Below, piece after piece: positions 11,771 through 22,147 of a stretch of DNA of 64,000 bases. Below the pieces are notes generated by a model. It saw nothing but the letters and a program-made list of their open reading frames with translations. It made no database searches and was not told where the DNA came from. Source of the DNA: Ditylenchus dipsaci (Eukaryota; Nematoda; Chromadorea; Rhabditida; Anguinidae); assembly GCA_004194705.1 (NCBI GenBank), contig SADC01000203.1, positions 124,001-188,000 on the forward strand. The letters are read 5' to 3'. The stretch's first letter is position 1, and each line of letters opens with the position of its first letter. The translations under genes were made by a program, and so were the position numbers.

Positions 11771-13287
11771 CAGGCCTGTGCACGGGCCGGCCCGGCCCGG
11801 GCAGTGATTTTTGAGGCCCGGCCGGGCCGGGCCCAACTTTCAAATTGCTTACGGGCCGGCCGGGCCGGGCTCGAAAATCGACGGGCCGTGCCGGCCCGGA
11901 AATGCTTGATCCAAAAATTCTAGATTATAATACACCTAGAAATCTTGCGATTTAAAATATTTTCATCTAATAGATTATCACTTATCCCTATTCTACTAGC
12001 CTATTTTCTAACTGTTTTCAGCAATTTTCAAAGAAGTGATTAACCAAGGATGAGCACGGTTCAAGAACAACACAGTGATGAAGAATTAAGCGAGCCTGCT
12101 GTCAAGCGGATCCTTTTGACAGGCAGTATTAATTCACTTTTTTCACTAGCTCACTTGTATTTTGTTTGACTTTCAGAGAGCAAGTCTGCACTTGATCTAA
12201 CCAAAGATGATCTCGGGAACATGATTATGAACAAGTGTGGTGAAATATTTTTGAAGCCCAAACCGAAAGATGACCTTTTTGTGGTGGTGGAATACGAAGC
12301 AAATAGAGTAGAGGAAAACTCAGCACCAACAAAATTCTTTGCTGTTCCAAGTGCAAGATTCTTTTGGCTAATTTCGAAGGAGGACACCTCAAGTATGTTA
12401 AAATAAATATTTTGAGCTTTTTCTGATAAAATTCTGCTCTTAAGTCGTCATAGGAACACGCACGCCAGGAAAGTCGATTCAGTGAACGTAGATCAAAAGC
12501 TCTTGACGTCCTTTTTTCAATCTTCCAAACCCAGCCAAGCAGAAATCAACAAAATGAAAGAAGCCATTGTGGATTTATGTCTTCTCCATTCCGTAAGCTT
12601 CTCAATCGTCGAAAAGGAGGGACTTAAGCGTGTAGTGAAAATGGCCATGGATATTGGGTAGGTGCATTAAATCTTAAGAAATCTTTATTTTAATAATCAG
12701 TGTGATTTAATTTTCCAGAGCAAAGCGACACGGGCTAGTGGATATTGATGCTCTCCTTGTCAACAGGACTACAATTTCCAGATGTGTGGCTGCCAAGTCA
12801 AGTCGTTTAATTAAACAAATAGCTCCAAAACTGGTGGCTCTTCTCAAAAAGTGTGGTGGTGCATTCGGACTAGACCACGGTAAACGCCTTAAAGATTATC
12901 TCTGTGTGACAATCCATTTTCTCGATGTCAATTGGTGAATGGTCTTGCACGGCTCGCCTCCAAGTTGCTCTCCATTCCGGCATCAACAGCTGAAGACGAA
13001 AGGTGGTTCAGCAAGCTGCGTCAATTGGTTGAAGAGAGTCGAGAAAGTTTGTCTGCAGAATCAATTTTCTCTGTTTGTGTAGGAAAATCTTTGATGGAAA
13101 GTGATATTGCGTTCGAGTGATGTTAAATAATAAAAATTTCACTGTCTGATTTTCTTGATTGACTGAATATACGGCCAGCCCGGCCCGGCCCGGGCCCGAA
13201 AAAAATAGGTTCCGGGCCGGGCTGGGCCGGGCCCAAAAAAAAATGTCCGGGCCGGGCCGCGAAAAAGTGGGCCCGTGCACAGGCCTG
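11771..13287 (+). mobile_element. hAT transposon with 8-bp TSD GCTCAGGC
   Basis: The terminal inverted repeat CAGGCCTGTGCACGGGCC matches GGCCCGTGCACAGGCCTG at the right end. GCTCAGGC flanks both sides (11763-11770 and 13288-13295), an exact 8-bp target-site duplication. Both subterminal regions consist of GGGCCGGCCCGG-type repeats, very GC-rich against an AT-rich background. It encodes a spliced, shortened hAT transposase. Confidence 0.92.
12051..13120 (+). pseudogene. Short hAT transposase, probably degenerate
   Basis: It starts MSTVQEQHSDEELSEPAVKR. After an intron it reads SKSALDLTKDDLGNMIMNKC with KFFAVPSARFFWLISKEDTS, then KLLTSFFQSSKPSQAEINKM and IVDLCLLHSVSFSIVEKEGL, which is the hAT segment preceding the RNase-H fold. 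The C-terminus, ASKLLSIPASTAEDERWFSK, is the hAT dimerisation motif. The region between the two is far too short for a full hAT catalytic core, so the element is probably non-autonomous through internal deletion. Confidence 0.75.
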
Positions 13288-13599
13288 GCTCAGGCACAAC
13301 CACCTCGGGACCCACCCGGATTACCCTTGTGGTCCTTTTGAGTACTTATTGATTTGGGTCCTCCCCAAGTTGCTGGGTTTGAGGGTGCCTTAAACCCTTA
13401 TCAATTAGTGGCCCCTATTTGTCCCTTCCCCTCCCAGTACAGCCCTTTAACCCTATTTTAATGGCTTTTCTGGTCCTTTTATGGCGAAATTATTACATAA
13501 AAATGGTTTTTGAGTGCATATAAAAAGTTGGTTTTTGGGGGGGGGGGGGGTGTTGGTACACTGGAATAGCTTTGGGGGGGGTACAATGGAATAGTGCCG

Positions 13600-14220
13600 A
13601 AAAATCACACAAAAGTGTTGTAAAAGCCGTTGTAAAACAGCATCATGGCATGAAGATAGAGACTGACGATAACCCGCTATTCACTGCTTAAGAAGCCACT
13701 GCCGGACTCAATTGACTTTAGTGTGAGTGACAGTTGCAAAGTTTCGAATAATACCCTATATCAGCGGCGCATGCAGGAATTTCTGATGGAGGGGTCACCA
13801 GGCCATTTTATCTACACCGTTGTTCGAATTTTCGCGGCTATTTTACCTGCACCGTTTTTAAAAAAATCTGACGAGGAGAGGGGGGAGAACCGATAAGGAG
13901 AAAATCTGACGGGTGCCGACTGTAGTAGTAAAACAGTTTGAAAGAATCCTCTGTAAGTTTAATTGTAAAACGATTGTAAAAAAATCAAATTTGGAGGCTT
14001 GTTTCTATAAAAATTGCCTGCCCCTCCTTTTTTATTTCTTCCTCTCAAAGTCTCTGCCTTGTTTACTTCGTTTTTTTTGCTCTTTGGTCAGCTGGCGCTT
14101 AGTAAAAAAAGTTGTTTTGCAGTAAACAGTGCATTTTTTTTGCACGTCTGCTTTTTAAAAAAAATAATAATTTGTTTATTGTGTTTAAACTTGTAAGTTT
14201 TTAGATATTGCACATCAACA
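13600..14220. other. Intergenic with a decayed MITE
   Basis: 13750-13915 carries inverted segments (ATTTTATCTACACCG / ATTTTACCTGCACCG) and ends GGGTGCCGACTGTAGTAG, a pogo-like end. The rest is AT-rich and is the likely promoter side of the small gene at 14221. Confidence 0.45.
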
Positions 14221-14517
14221 ATGATGAGCACAACCAATAAAAACCCGTCAGAAGAGTTTGGAAACAGTTCGGTTGTAAGTGAATTTATTTAAAACTAATT
14301 TGCTTAAGAAAAACTTAAGAAGCCAAAAGCGATACAGCCTGGAGCAGATGTTTCCGCTCCTACACCATCTCCTGCAAAGGCAGGTATCAACAACAATTTG
14401 GGTATGGTCGGCATTGGTGCAGGTAACTTTTTGGTCTAAAAAAGACCCTTTTTGCAATTGAAAATTTCAGGGACTCTTCTGACCCTTTATGTGATACAAA
14501 AAGCAATGCGTCGTTAG
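14221..14517 (+). CDS. Small single-pass membrane protein, paralog A
   Basis: Three exons with consistent phases: 14221-14274, 14320-14422, 14471-14517 (introns 45 and 48 bp). The product is 67 aa. A polar Pro/Ala-rich N-terminus starts MMSTTNKNPSEEFG, then GINNNLGMVGIGAG and a short hydrophobic helix TLLTLYVIQ ending KAMRR. There is no signal peptide. One C-terminal membrane segment and a short basic tail suggest a tail-anchored protein, perhaps of mitochondrial outer membrane or ER; this is an inference. It has the same exon structure and C-terminus as the gene at 14912, so the pair is a tandem duplication. I do not recognise the family. Confidence 0.8.
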
Positions 14518-14911
14518 AAAGAAACTATTTTTTTCTATTTTTTCATCAATATTCGCTATGTTTATAAAATAAAAACAACCCTGCTTTTTTTGTTGTTTTT
14601 ATGTGTGTAGTCGTTTACTTGCTTGCTCTTTAGTCTCTTAAATTTTAAAGAGTATTTTGTTTTGCCGTAGCAGAAAAGTGTTTTTTGTTCTCTTTTTCAG
14701 ACACTTTTTGAACGAATAAATTTGATTTGCGTTATAAACTTGTGAATTTTGTTCAAATTTAACCGAAAATAGAAATTTTTTGTTATAAATACTTTTTGAA
14801 AAAGCTTTTTGTCAGAACTAAAAAAAGATTCACGTATGTATTGACGAATGTTTTTTTGTGATTAGTGTATCAATGTAAAAATGTTATTTCAGACAAATAT
14901 TATTAGTAGCT

Positions 14912-15587
14912 ATGACTGGATCAGGCAAAGGACAGCCAATGGAAACTGGACCTAACGTAGTTGTAAGTTTTTGGAAAAAATAAATGAATTTTAAAATATT
15001 TATAAATAGAAAGCAACAGAGGCAGTAGCTGCACCTGGTCAAAGACACAGACGAGAAACAGAATCTGGTGCTGATGTGTTTTCTCCAAACCATCCTCCGG
15101 AAGTAGTTCAACTACTTCTGATATCAAAAATAAACTTGGTGTCAACAGCAACTTAGGACTAGCCGGCATTGGAGCAGGTATGGACCTAATCGGTCACCAA
15201 ATTTTCCCCACGATTTTATAAAGTTTATATTTTGATAACCATGCTTTACCATCTATTAAACGGAAACCCTTAAAGACCTATATCTAAGCCTCACTTTGCA
15301 GATCTATTTTTTGCGTTTTTAAATTACCGCGATCTTAGTTGATACTATTTTTTAGAGCACCCGAAAATCTCAAAAACAGAATATTTTTATTTTCGACTTT
15401 TCAGGGGTTGAAAAATAAACGGGCATGCCCGTCTATTATAGGTTACACGGTTTATTGTTTCCATCTATCTGTAAAATAACTTTTTACTAAAAAGTTATCA
15501 ACTGGTGAGTAATCTACTTTATTAATTTATTTTTTTGCAGGCACCCTTGCAGTACTTTACTTTGTCCAAAAAGCTATGCGTCGATAA
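14912..15587 (+). CDS. Small single-pass membrane protein, paralog B
   Basis: Exons 14912-14962, 15010-15177 and 15541-15587. It starts MTGSGKGQPMETGPNVV. Exon 2 is longer than in paralog A and contains RHRRETESGADVFSP, then SSSTTSDIKNKLGVNSNLG and LAGIGAG; exon 3 gives TLAVLYFVQKAMRR and a stop. Exon 2 is 168 bp but needs 169 to keep phase: the frame slips near 15087 (CCAAACC), where one base is missing. The last intron is longer and contains one decayed end of the ACCGTATTTTCTC family. The C-terminal GIGAGTLxxLYxxQKAMRR is shared with paralog A, so this segment is probably the functional core. Confidence 0.78.
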
Positions 15588-15771
15588 TTTATTAGTCTGT
15601 CTGTCAAAATAATTAAAACTTTTATGAATACTTAGTTTCTAATTGTATGTAATTTTGAATGTTTTTCAGAAGTACGCTTATGTAATATGGTTTGGTTTGT
15701 AACAAGTAAATTATTTAAAAACTCTTTGATCGACAAATATTTGCCACAGGACAGAACTTTTGGCAATAGTC

Positions 15772-18700
15772 AGTTTTGAAACACATTTTTTTGATTTAGA
15801 AAAAAAAATTTGGTGTTAATTTTCAACTTTTTTACTTTGGTTAATTTTTCGCTTATGGATTTTCTTTTCAAATAAAATAAAACTCCTTTCAGCAAGTTTT
15901 TATTCTTGACAATTTTTCTTGGTTGCTGTTTTACAAAACTTTTTGACTCCATTAACACAGGAGAACATTTACTGTCCAATCCCGTTTGCAATTTCGCAGA
16001 AAGTTTTTCGAGTGCGTTATAGAAAGTGTCGATTTGTTCTTCCAGGGTAGCCTTTGGATAGCCAGGTGAATTTTCGTGCTTCTTGCCAAGCTTAAGTTTT
16101 TTAATCCATTGTTTGACTTCTTTTTAAAGTTTTCGCTTGCTGTTAAATATTGAAAAATCAATATTAAATGAAGATACTAATCTATTACCTGGAATTTTGT
16201 AAAAATCATTGCCTTTGCTCAGAAATGCTTGGAGCAGTGGAAAAAATTCCATGTCCATCAGTGCATCAGCTGGCATTGTTTTTAATTCCTTATCAACGTT
16301 TTCTACTCGTTTCAAAAAGAAGATAGCAAAAAGACGTACTGCATTTTCTTTGAAAAAAAAGTTGGAAAAAATTATGTGTTTAAATATTAATTTTTTAGAT
16401 TAAAAAAAATCAAACAATTATTTTTTATTTTATTGAAAAATCAAAATTTAGAAGACTAAAGCTCAGGCTTTACTGTCCTGTCAAAGACAGGCTGTCAAGT
16501 TTAGCCATTGGTTGTTAAAACTAAAACGATTTGTAATCTGTGGTGAGTAGGGTTGTCGAGCCTTCGAAATTTTCGAGCCTTCGGCTCGAAAGCTCGAAGC
16601 AGCTCGAAAATTTCGAGTCTTAGCGAATTTCGAAATTTCGAAAATCTCGAAAATTTCGAGTCTTATCGAGTCTTATTAGGGCGCTATTGTACAATCTGTT
16701 TCCCCTTTTTGCCTTGGTCCCCCCTATTGTTTTTTTTCACTTTTTTTGGATTTCATTGTTATGATGTTTTTAGTTAAAATGCGCTTATCATTGGTAGATC
16801 AAGATGCTCTTTCTCAAACTGTGCAATTTGGTGATATTTGTCTACGTAAGCTGTTTCTTATGTCAAGAGAAGAAGTCATCACAGCTTTCGTCGGCCTTAA
16901 CTTGCTGCAAAACAAAATGAATTGTTTAAAGTGCGGAGAAGTTATGAGAGTTCTCAATCGAGCACAAGTTCAAGACGAATACAGGTTATTTCAATTCTCT
17001 TGCTCTCATTTTTGTTGTTATGAAAAATATTTAAGTGGGTGTGCAAGTCAAAAAAAATTCCGTGCTCTGCCAAGTCGATTCGCTATGGATTTTTCTTTGC
17101 CAATTCCAATCTTTCGCTTTCTTCTATTCTGGTTCTGTGTTACATGTGGGCTGCGGACTTTGATAACAAGCATATATGTCAAGAATTGAAGTTGGAAGGG
17201 AAAACTGTCGTGAACTGGCTGAATTTACGCAGAGAAGTGTGTGAGAAGCAAGTTTTTTAAACATATTATCAATATATTCAAATTGCATTCATTCTATGAG
17301 AAGCGTGTCAATTTTTTCTTCCAGTATTTAAGTCATTTTTAGTTATTGCAATAACGGAGCATCAATAGGTGGTCATTCTAGCATTGTTGAAATAGATGAG
17401 ACCTGCTTTTCAAAGAGGAAGTAAACAGGGGAAAACGAATGCCAGGGAATCAGCAATGGATCTTCGGTGGAATCGAGCGCGGTGGAAAAGGAAAAGCATT
17501 CTCATTTCGGGTTCCAGATCGAACGAAAAAGACTCTGCTGCAAATCATTAGGAAGAGAATCAAGAGAGGAACCACAATAATCTCAGATGACTGGCCTGCG
17601 TATAGAAAACTCGGCAAAAAAATGGGCAAGCTTATAGGGTACAAGCGTTTCGTTATATGCCACAAAAGGGTTTTGCCAGGTTATACAACTTTTGATTTAG
17701 GATGTTACAAAAAAGTTTACCATTTAGGTCTCATCGTGATGAACAGAATAATCATCTACGAGTGCATACAAACAAGGTCGAAGGCTTTTGGAGCCATGTA
17801 AAGCACAAGATAAAAAGGATTCGCGGAACGAGTGAGCAGCTGAAGTCGTCTTATGTAGGTGAAGCCTTCTTTAAACAAAATTGCAAAGTCGAAGCCAAGA
17901 ATATCCTAGAATCTTTTTTTGAGCGAGTTTCTATGATCTACTGGATAAATAATTACGAAGTCTAAATCATGTTTTGTTGTATGTGCTGCGTCATGCGTAA
18001 TAAAATGTTTGTTTGTGTTTGTGTTACTCAGACGTGGCAAACTTCAGTTGGAAAAAATGAAAAAAAAACAACAGGGGGACCAAGGCAAAAAGGGGAAACA
18101 GATTGTACAATAGCGCCGCTCGAAAGTTTCGAGCCTTCGGCTCGGCTCGAAGTTCGAAGCTCGAAAGTTTCGAGCCTTCGGCTCGGCTCGAAGCTCGAAG
18201 TTCGAAAAAGATCGAACTTCGAGCGTAAAGCACGAAAAAAAAAATTTCGGCAGCTTCGCTGCCGAAATGTTTTGTTGTTGATGTATTTGAGCCTTCAAAT
18301 TTTTTGTAGTTGAGCCTTCAATGGGTTGAGATATGTAATATGTAGTTTGTTGTGTAGTTGAGTATGTAGTTGAGCCATATGTAGTTATATGTAGTTGAAT
18401 ATGTAGTTGAACCTTCGAATTTTTTCGAGCCTTCGGCTCGAAGCTCGAAAGTTTCGAGCCTTCGGCTCGGCTCGAAGTTCGAAAAAGATCGAACTTTGAG
18501 CCGAAAAGTTCGATTTCGAGCCTTCGGCTCGACAACCCTAGTGGTGAGAGGTATTCCGGTAGAGCCGATGTCCACATCAACATTTGATAAGGTGCGTAAT
18601 TTAAAAAAAATACACTAGGGCTTATAGACCATTGTAAGAAAGCCCGAAAAAATACGCTGATTTCGCATTTGTAAGCGCTGCACGAGCGTCGTCATCAACA

Positions 18701-20007
18701 ACGCCTACACAAAGCACTCATCAAAAGTTGATCTGGAACATTGACTCTACTGGAATATCTTGTCTACACAGGTTCTCGTTCCAGTGTTAAAAGCGTTAGG
18801 AATTTGAGTCATTCAGAAACATTGTTAGGTTCGTGAGTTTAGGAGATGAATTTGCCTCAAAATAATGAGTCTGCTTAAACGGTAGACTTTCTCGTATTTT
18901 TCATAATTTTTCAATGAAAAATATTTATATTAAAGTGAAATATTAATGCACTTCCGTCCCAATTTTTGTTTATTTTTTTTTAATTAATATAAATCTCTTA
19001 CCGAAAATTTTATTAAAAACATCAAGTGTAGAATTTTTATTGTCGATCTTAAAATATGGAATGAGTTTACCGTGTTCTAGCATTTTAGCTAGCTTGTCGC
19101 TAATTTTAAGACTGACTAGCGCAAAAATACAAAGATCGTCGACTCTAAATACAAGTTGTTAAAAATCTCAGTTTATTGAAATTTTGACAAGACCATGGTG
19201 TGTAAAACCATCAAAAAATGGCAAATACCGATAGAATTCAAATCTAATGAAACATGATTTTTATTGCTGTTTTATTGGATTGAAATTTTATTGGTATTTG
19301 CTTATTTTTTTGGTTTTACTAACTAGGCCCAAAACTCACAGCCACATTAATAAGTCTACTGTCAAAAATATGAATCTTACGAAAAATCTTTCAGCAGTTG
19401 CCGCCAAATAGTTGGATTACTTTCATAGAAGTTCTGCATTTGCATTATACCAAAATTCCAGTACCGCGTAAATCTGTTGCAGGATTTTCCACCTAAAATT
19501 TGAAATATTGAAATACAAGACCATGTTATGTAAATATTTAAAAAAAACTAGCTTTTACAATCGTTTCACCTGAAATCCAATACTTTTCCAGTCGACTTTG
19601 TCTTGTTCTGGTTCAATAACTGTCCAAAAATTGTCTAGTTTGGCCAATATCAAATCAGGGTCTTTTTCACTGGTATATTTTTTAACCTAAAAAATCAAGT
19701 TTTCAAAAATAATTTATCGGTTTTGGACTGTTTATTGGTAACTTGTCTGTGTAAGAATCTTTAAAGATAATTTAGGGTATTTTGGCAAAAAAACTGTTTC
19801 ATCCAGTGCTTATTGGGTTTACGGTGCTAAAAATAAGATTTGAAGTAAAATTCTGAAAATAATAAGATTCGGAGTCCCAAAATGAGGAAAAATCTTATCC
19901 TGCTTTTAAGTAATCTTAAAAAAAATTCAATTACTACTATTACCATGAAAGAAAAATATTTATTACTTCTTTTTTCAATTCTTCATAATTAGGTAAAGAA
20001 GGTTTCT
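15772..20007 (-). CDS. ELMO-domain protein (ELMOD/CED-12 type), partial 5' end
   Basis: Exons from 5' to 3': 20007-19967 (KPSLPNYEELKKE), 19686-19570 (ending WTVIEPEQDKVDWKSIGFQ), 19492-19381 (VENPATDLRGTGIL ..), 19144-19002 (VDDLCIFALVSLKISDKLAK .. DVFNKIF), about 16355-16190 (VRLFAIFFLKRVENV .. ALMDMEFFPLLQAFLSK) and 16141-15772. W-x-x-I-G-F-Q, D-P-x-T-D-x-R-G-x-G and the final M-D-F-like segment are ELMO-domain landmarks. Exon phases agree across the 2.6 kb intron that holds the hAT/Merlin nest, which is why I join both parts. One base is missing in exon 19492-19381 (112 bp where 113 is needed) and one in an A-run near 16127. The tail after the domain is basic (KEVKQWIKKLKLGKKHE). Family role: GAP for Arf-like GTPases (ELMOD) or Rac activation in engulfment (CED-12). 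Upstream exons are not found. Confidence 0.72.
16680..18117 (+). mobile_element. Merlin-type DNA transposon nested in the hAT element
   Basis: The left end GGCGCTATTGTACAATCTGT and the right end ACAGATTGTACAATAGCGCC are perfect inverted repeats. They continue through GCCTTGGTCCCCC for about 65 bp in total. I could not find a matching target-site duplication, probably because the host arms are repetitive or rearranged. The interior encodes an IS1595/ISXO2-like transposase. Confidence 0.88.
16746..17965 (+). pseudogene. Merlin (ISXO2/IS1595-like) transposase with frameshifts
   Basis: The N-terminal zinc-binding part reads MNCLKCGEVMRVL. Then come SIRYGFFFANSNLSLSSILV and LCYMWAADFDNKHICQELKL with GKTVVNWLNLRREVCEK. 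The catalytic domain shows VEIDETCFSKRK, IFGGIERGGKGKAFSFRVPD, TTIISDDWPAYRKLGKK and HTNKVEGFWSHVKHKIK: the three acidic catalytic residues (D in EIDET, D in SDDW, E in KVEGFW) are all present. A frameshift follows SKRK near 17422 in an A-run, with further breaks near 17010-17100 and near 17680. With those it is inactive as written, but the breaks resemble the single-base losses seen in host genes here. Confidence 0.8.
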
Positions 20008-20083
20008 CTGAAAAATTATAAATAGAATTTTAATTAAAGTATAGATAAGTAAAAAATTTGTCAAATTATAATATATACAGTCG

Positions 20084-20300
20084 AAGCTCCATATACCATC
20101 GCCCTGAAGTTCGTTCCCACCTTAGGGTCCGACACCTTTTTAGCTCATTTTTTGAATTTTTTTTTGCAAAAACTAATCTGCCAGTCCAGTCGAAATATCG
20201 CAAGGATTCTGATTTTACTGGTCGTTTGTGAGAAATATGATAATTTTATAGACCCACAATGCTCAATATAGCATAGATTTAAATCTCACAAAGGCGATGC
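20084..20300. repeat. Partial pogo-like MITE
   Basis: It begins ACAGTCGAAGCTCCATATAC and carries GTTCGTTCCCACCTTAGGGT and AGGGTCCGACACC, landmarks shared with 29306-29728, 45472-45891 and 49124-49955. The right arm has been replaced by a small palindrome around 20245-20320. Confidence 0.6.
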
Positions 20301-20464
20301 TATATTGAGCATTGCTGGTAACGCTGCCACTATTTTTAAGCAGAATTCATAAGACGTATATGTCTACCTGGTGCAACGGTTGCAATGCAGTTTGAAAATA
20401 TGAGCATGGGATGAGTATTGAAAATAAGTTAAAACTGAGCGTGTGTGTTTTAATGACCCAATAA

Positions 20465-20925
20465 CCGGCTTTAAATTGACGAATATTTTAAAGGGAGGGT
20501 GAAAGCTGTTAAGGAGATAGTCTCGACACGAAAAGAATATTCCAAGTTTGGTGTTCATTCAAAATTTGGTTTAGAGCCATGTTTTGTTGATAATCCGATA
20601 TTGCGATATCAGACTCATGCAAAATTAAAAGTTGGATAAGCATCATCAATATCAGAATTTCGAAATTCCTTTGAAAAATGGCTTAAAAACAGAAAAAGGG
20701 AAAAACTATCGAAAAAAGGCTGATCAGTCTACTATTAAATTTCAATTTTTAGACCTTTTTTACTAAGTGATGCTTATCCAACTTTTAATTTTGCATGAGT
20801 TTGTCTGATATCGCAACACCGGATTATCCACAGAACATGGCTCTAAACCAAATTTTAAATAAACAAAATTGGAATAATCTTTTTGTGTCGAGACCATCTC
20901 CTTAACTTCCCTTTAAGAAAAGTGG
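20465..20925. repeat. Foldback element, GGAGATAGTCTCGACACG family
   Basis: The left arm (TTAAGGAGATAGTCTCGACA .. GAGCCATGTTTTGTTGATAA .. TTGGATAAGCATCA) is mirrored exactly enough on the right (TGATGCTTATCCAACTTTTA .. TGTCGAGACCATCTCCTTAA). A second copy at about 25800-28075 is interrupted by a hAT element. Confidence 0.8.
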
Positions 20926-21235
20926 AAAATCTACCTAGCTGTCATAGACGACCAAGCGGAGGGAGGGGAGGAGGGTTGCTAGTGGGCTATAGCGCCCCAC
21001 CCGCCAGGATTTTCAGTCTATTTAGCCAGCATCCCCCCCCCCTCCTCAAACAGAGAGCTGAAAAAAAGGAACAAAAAACAGAGAAGATACTTGAGACCAA
21101 AGCGAAGGATGACAGCATGAAAAACTGTTAATTTTGCTAACTTTTTACCTAACTCTTAATTTTGCTTTTAGAAAACAGTGTTTACCTCGATAACTACACT
21201 ATCTATGACCTACCACCTAATTACCTGGGTATATG

Positions 21236-21387
21236 CACGGTCTGGTAGACCTTTCAACTTAAAACCCCTGAAGATGGTCTAGTCTACCTCTGAGCATGGT
21301 CCAATAAACCCTGAACACGGTCTGATCCGCCGCTGGACCTGGTCTGATATACCATGCAGCACCGTCTAATAAACCCATACCTGCTCT
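21236..21387. repeat. Minisatellite, about 22-bp unit built on GGTCTGATAGACC
   Basis: Six degenerate units: CGGTCTGGTAGACC, TGGTCTAGTCTACC, TGGTCCAATAAACC, CGGTCTGATCCGCC, TGGTCTGATATACC, CCGTCTAATAAACC. They are spaced about 21-38 bp apart, mostly near 22. Confidence 0.65.
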
Positions 21388-21441
21388 GAAACCGTGCCAT
21401 GCAGCAAAAATGTTTACATTTTTGCTGCATGGCACGGTTTC
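21388..21441. repeat. Perfect 25-bp-stem hairpin
   Basis: GAAACCGTGCCATGCAGCAA continues to AAATG, a TTTA loop follows, and then the exact complement. No mismatches in 25 bp. It directly ends the minisatellite. No promoter or terminator role can be shown. Confidence 0.85.
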
Positions 21442-21852
21442 CGCCTCCACCCCCCTTATGTCACACCCCCTTTAAGAAGATACAAAGTTTTTCATCTTTA
21501 GTTTAAATTTAAAAAAATACCATCGGAAAGTCCAGGAGTTGCATAAATAAAAAATAAAATAAATAAAAAATAGAAGAATAGCTTCATTAATACAAGCACT
21601 TAAAAGTCCTATTATGGTTGATGAATTCCGAATGAGAATTTGTGATATTTATGTGAAGATAATGTATAGATTTTTAAGTAAATGCGAGAATATTTGATTA
21701 TATAGTGAAGACCTTACACGACTTGCATTTTACACGCGACGCATCTAATTTGCTGCACGTGTTTTTTATGGTCTGACCCACTCTTGTCAGTATATAAGTT
21801 AAAAATGGTATAAAAGGAATTTTTTGTAATTATTTTAAAACTAAATAACTTA

Positions 21853-22005
21853 TATACCGTATTTCCTCTAAAAAGGCGGCCGGCCGCCTTATTTTTCAAA
21901 CCCCCAAAAATCTGAAAATTGTCAATCAAAAATGGCCTTAACTCTGAAATTTTAGTAAAAAAGATCCTTATTAGAGCGGGCCGCCTTATTAGAGGAAATA
22001 CGGTA
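21853..22005. repeat. Palindromic MITE, ACCGTATTTCCTCTAA family
   Basis: It starts ACCGTATTTCCTCTAAAAAG and ends TTATTAGAGGAAATACGGTA. The subterminal GGCGGCCGGCCGCC on the left is matched by GCGGGCCGCC on the right. Confidence 0.85.
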
Positions 22006-22147
22006 TTCTGTTCAAAAAAAATTAAGTAAATGATTTGATTAAAAGTGTATTAAGTTGAATGAACTGAAGGGTGACTTGAAAGTGAAAATTTCTCATATTT
22101 TCGACTGCAAAAGTCGGAAACTAAGAAATAAGTAAACACCCATAATA

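Larger units (their letters stand above)
10757..13599. mobile_element. Large inverted-repeat element hosting a hAT insertion
   Basis: The left arm (CGCTATTCCATTGTACCACC, a C-run, then TTGCCATAAAAGGACCAGAA and AGGGCTGTATTGGGAGGGG) returns inverted at 13400-13599. Single arms recur at 35480-35600 and 39740-39890, and a TIR pair of similar type at 40790-41398. Inside, a unit of about 240 bp (ATGCATTTATGATCAAGAAT .. TTCAAAACTATGTTCAACAT) is present twice in direct orientation (10976-11212, 11407-11660). There is no coding sequence apart from the hAT element nested at 11771-13287. Confidence 0.75.
16548..18540. mobile_element. hAT-like element with TSD GTGGTGAG, hosting a Merlin transposon
   Basis: The element starts TAGGGTTGTCGAGCC and ends GGCTCGACAACCCTA. 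GTGGTGAG lies on both sides (16540-16547 and 18541-18548). Both arms are arrays of the self-complementary unit TTCGAGCCTTCGGCTCGAA. It carries no transposase of its own; the coding region inside belongs to the nested Merlin element. Confidence 0.9.

Noticed and set aside
16553..16777. Hypothetical protein at the left end of the Merlin nest
   Set aside because: It reads through the hAT arm array and the Merlin TIR; the true transposase starts further in.
18044..18583. 179-aa minus-strand ORF rich in SNFELRAEPKAR
   Set aside because: Translation of the TTCGAGCCTTCGGCTCG array of the hAT-like element.
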